Source: Lophius americanus (lineage: Eukaryota > Chordata > Actinopteri > Lophiiformes > Lophiidae). Taken from it: a stretch of 64,000 nucleotides of DNA. Below the pieces are notes generated by a model. The model saw only the letters and a list, made by a program, of their open reading frames with translations, did no database searches and had not been told where the DNA came from. Positions 62,964 through 64,000 of this stretch are shown in pieces. Numbering within the stretch: position 1 is the first letter of the stretch; every line of letters begins with the position of its first letter. The DNA is taken from contig JBBDHG010000127.1 in assembly GCA_037951165.1 (NCBI GenBank), positions 832,001 through 896,000 of the forward strand, read 5' to 3'. Position numbers and translations under genes: made by a program.

Positions 62964-64000
62964 CACTGATGGCGGCCTTGACTGTGTTTACATTCGTTCT
63001 TCTCATTGTCTCTCTGAGCCTGCTCCTAATCCTCCTCTGTATTCATGCGGGCTCTCCAAGTATTTAAAACAAATCGGTCCTCTCTGGAGCCAGTGGCAGG
63101 AACGCAAGGGTCAGAGCGGAGATACGGGGCCGGCAATTACAAAACAATGTGTTTTGGTATGAGGATCAGGATTTTAGCCGTGGGGTGGGCGGGCGTGCGC
63201 CGGATGACGACAGCTGTCGTGGTGTTGCAGCAAAGACAGGAGTGAAGTCCCTCATTTGTCACCCAGAACATCTCGGGAGCTCCTGTGTACTTTAATGAGG
63301 AACAGAAGCATACAGGCATATTAAGCAGCGTGACACCATGTAACTGCTTCTTTCAGTGACAGCACAAGACTCTTGTTGTCACGTACGCCGCCGCCGCATA
63401 GACGCTTGCAGTACTAAATGACTGCTTTGCCGTGACAGCAGACCTTCAGGAGGAGTTGTTGAAGGAACACACACACACACAGACATAGATTAGATTAGAT
63501 AGTTATACAACAAGACAGTATAATCCATGAGTAATTAGGTCAGGTTTCCCTGGCTAATGTTACAAATCAATGAGGACTGTTGCCTGATTTATTATGTATG
63601 CAATGGTTTGTTAGTAAGCCCCGCCCCTTCAACCAAAGCAGGAGTCATTCAAAAGAAAAATCTGGTGAGACTGACTTTCATTCTAAATTATCCGGTAATA
63701 CGAGGTGGGTTCCTCGAGACTCATTTAACAAATTGCAGACATGTTTGATTTTTATGATTTTGAATCTGACCAATGACGGTGCCGTGATGCAACAGTAACA
63801 CTGTAGCCAATCTGGCAGATGTTAGCGAGCAATTTTTCTATTGATTTTTTTGTTAAAAATATAAAGTATTACCACAGCATGTTGTCGCTCAATGGGAATC
63901 TGCAGTGAAGCAGATCCTCCCTCTGTTCAATGACTCATTTAATGTCAACTAATGATTTTAAGGTAAAACTATTATTGTCAATTGTTCATCCAAATAATAT

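Larger units (their letters stand above)
51013..64000 (+). other. gria1: gria1 intron 2 (at least 13 kb, open at window end)
   Basis: No sequence encoding the next conserved segment of the AMPA receptor amino-terminal domain was recognised, so the intron appears to run to the window end. Its first 450 bases are CpG- and T-run-rich (51225-51450) and may extend the promoter region. Otherwise it holds the repeats listed separately: a CA-rich patch at 51600-51655, a (GGAT)n-like run near 54337-54377, a SINE, the duplicated segment and microsatellites. Intervals 52.0-54.3, 55.4-58.8 and 60.5-62.8 kb show no feature that I can support. Confidence 0.8.

Noticed and set aside
1..64000. CRISPR arrays, operons, phage or bacterial mobile systems
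   Set aside because: No regularly spaced identical repeats and no dense coding; the splice structure, SINEs and LINEs show vertebrate nuclear DNA.

Overview
The window reads as teleost fish genomic DNA: AT-rich, rich in (CA/TG)n microsatellites, and scattered with decayed copies of repeat families typical of ray-finned fish (tRNA-derived SINEs, Rex3/RTE-like and L1/Tx1-like LINE pieces, Ty3/gypsy pol fragments, non-autonomous hAT-type elements). The species cannot be named from the sequence alone.

Only one protein-coding gene is supported. It is the 5' end of an AMPA-type ionotropic glutamate receptor gene, best matched to gria1, on the + strand. Exon 1 (50664-50751) encodes the signal peptide and the first mature residues. 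A 126-bp intron follows, and exon 2 (50878-51012) encodes the start of the extracellular amino-terminal domain. From 51013 to the window end the sequence is the long second intron; exon 3 was not seen and presumably lies beyond 64000. The 5' leader contains a (GA)n run, CpG-rich sequence, a short upstream ORF and an overlapping upstream ORF that ends exactly at the exon 1 boundary.

Region by region. 1-29 kb: intergenic, with many dead transposons: a SINE at 2.85 kb, a LINE reverse-transcriptase tail at 3.4-4.1 kb, a degenerate ~150-bp tandem array at 10.0-10.6 kb, hAT-type elements at 7.58, 13.3-14.2 and 27.8-28.5 kb, a Rex3-like fragment at 14.7 kb and a gypsy pol remnant at 21-22 kb. 29-37 kb: repeat-poor DNA with several homeobox/POU-motif-rich patches, a purine/pyrimidine strand-switch tract, and a (TG)21-G35 run. 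37-50 kb: two minus-strand Rex3-like pieces, a second gypsy remnant, a hAT-type element with a perfect 8-bp target-site duplication, a degenerate tandem-repeat block, and a segment that recurs inside the gria1 intron. 50.3-64 kb: gria1 promoter/leader, exons 1-2 and intron 2.

No CRISPR array, operon, rRNA gene or intact functional tRNA was found, and no convincing undescribed system. The observations most worth checking are the paired segment at 47.4/59.1 kb, the overlapping uORF in gria1, the well-delimited hAT-type elements, and the hairpin plus tandem array at 10 kb. All family assignments were made by eye and from memory of the families; no alignment or database search was run.
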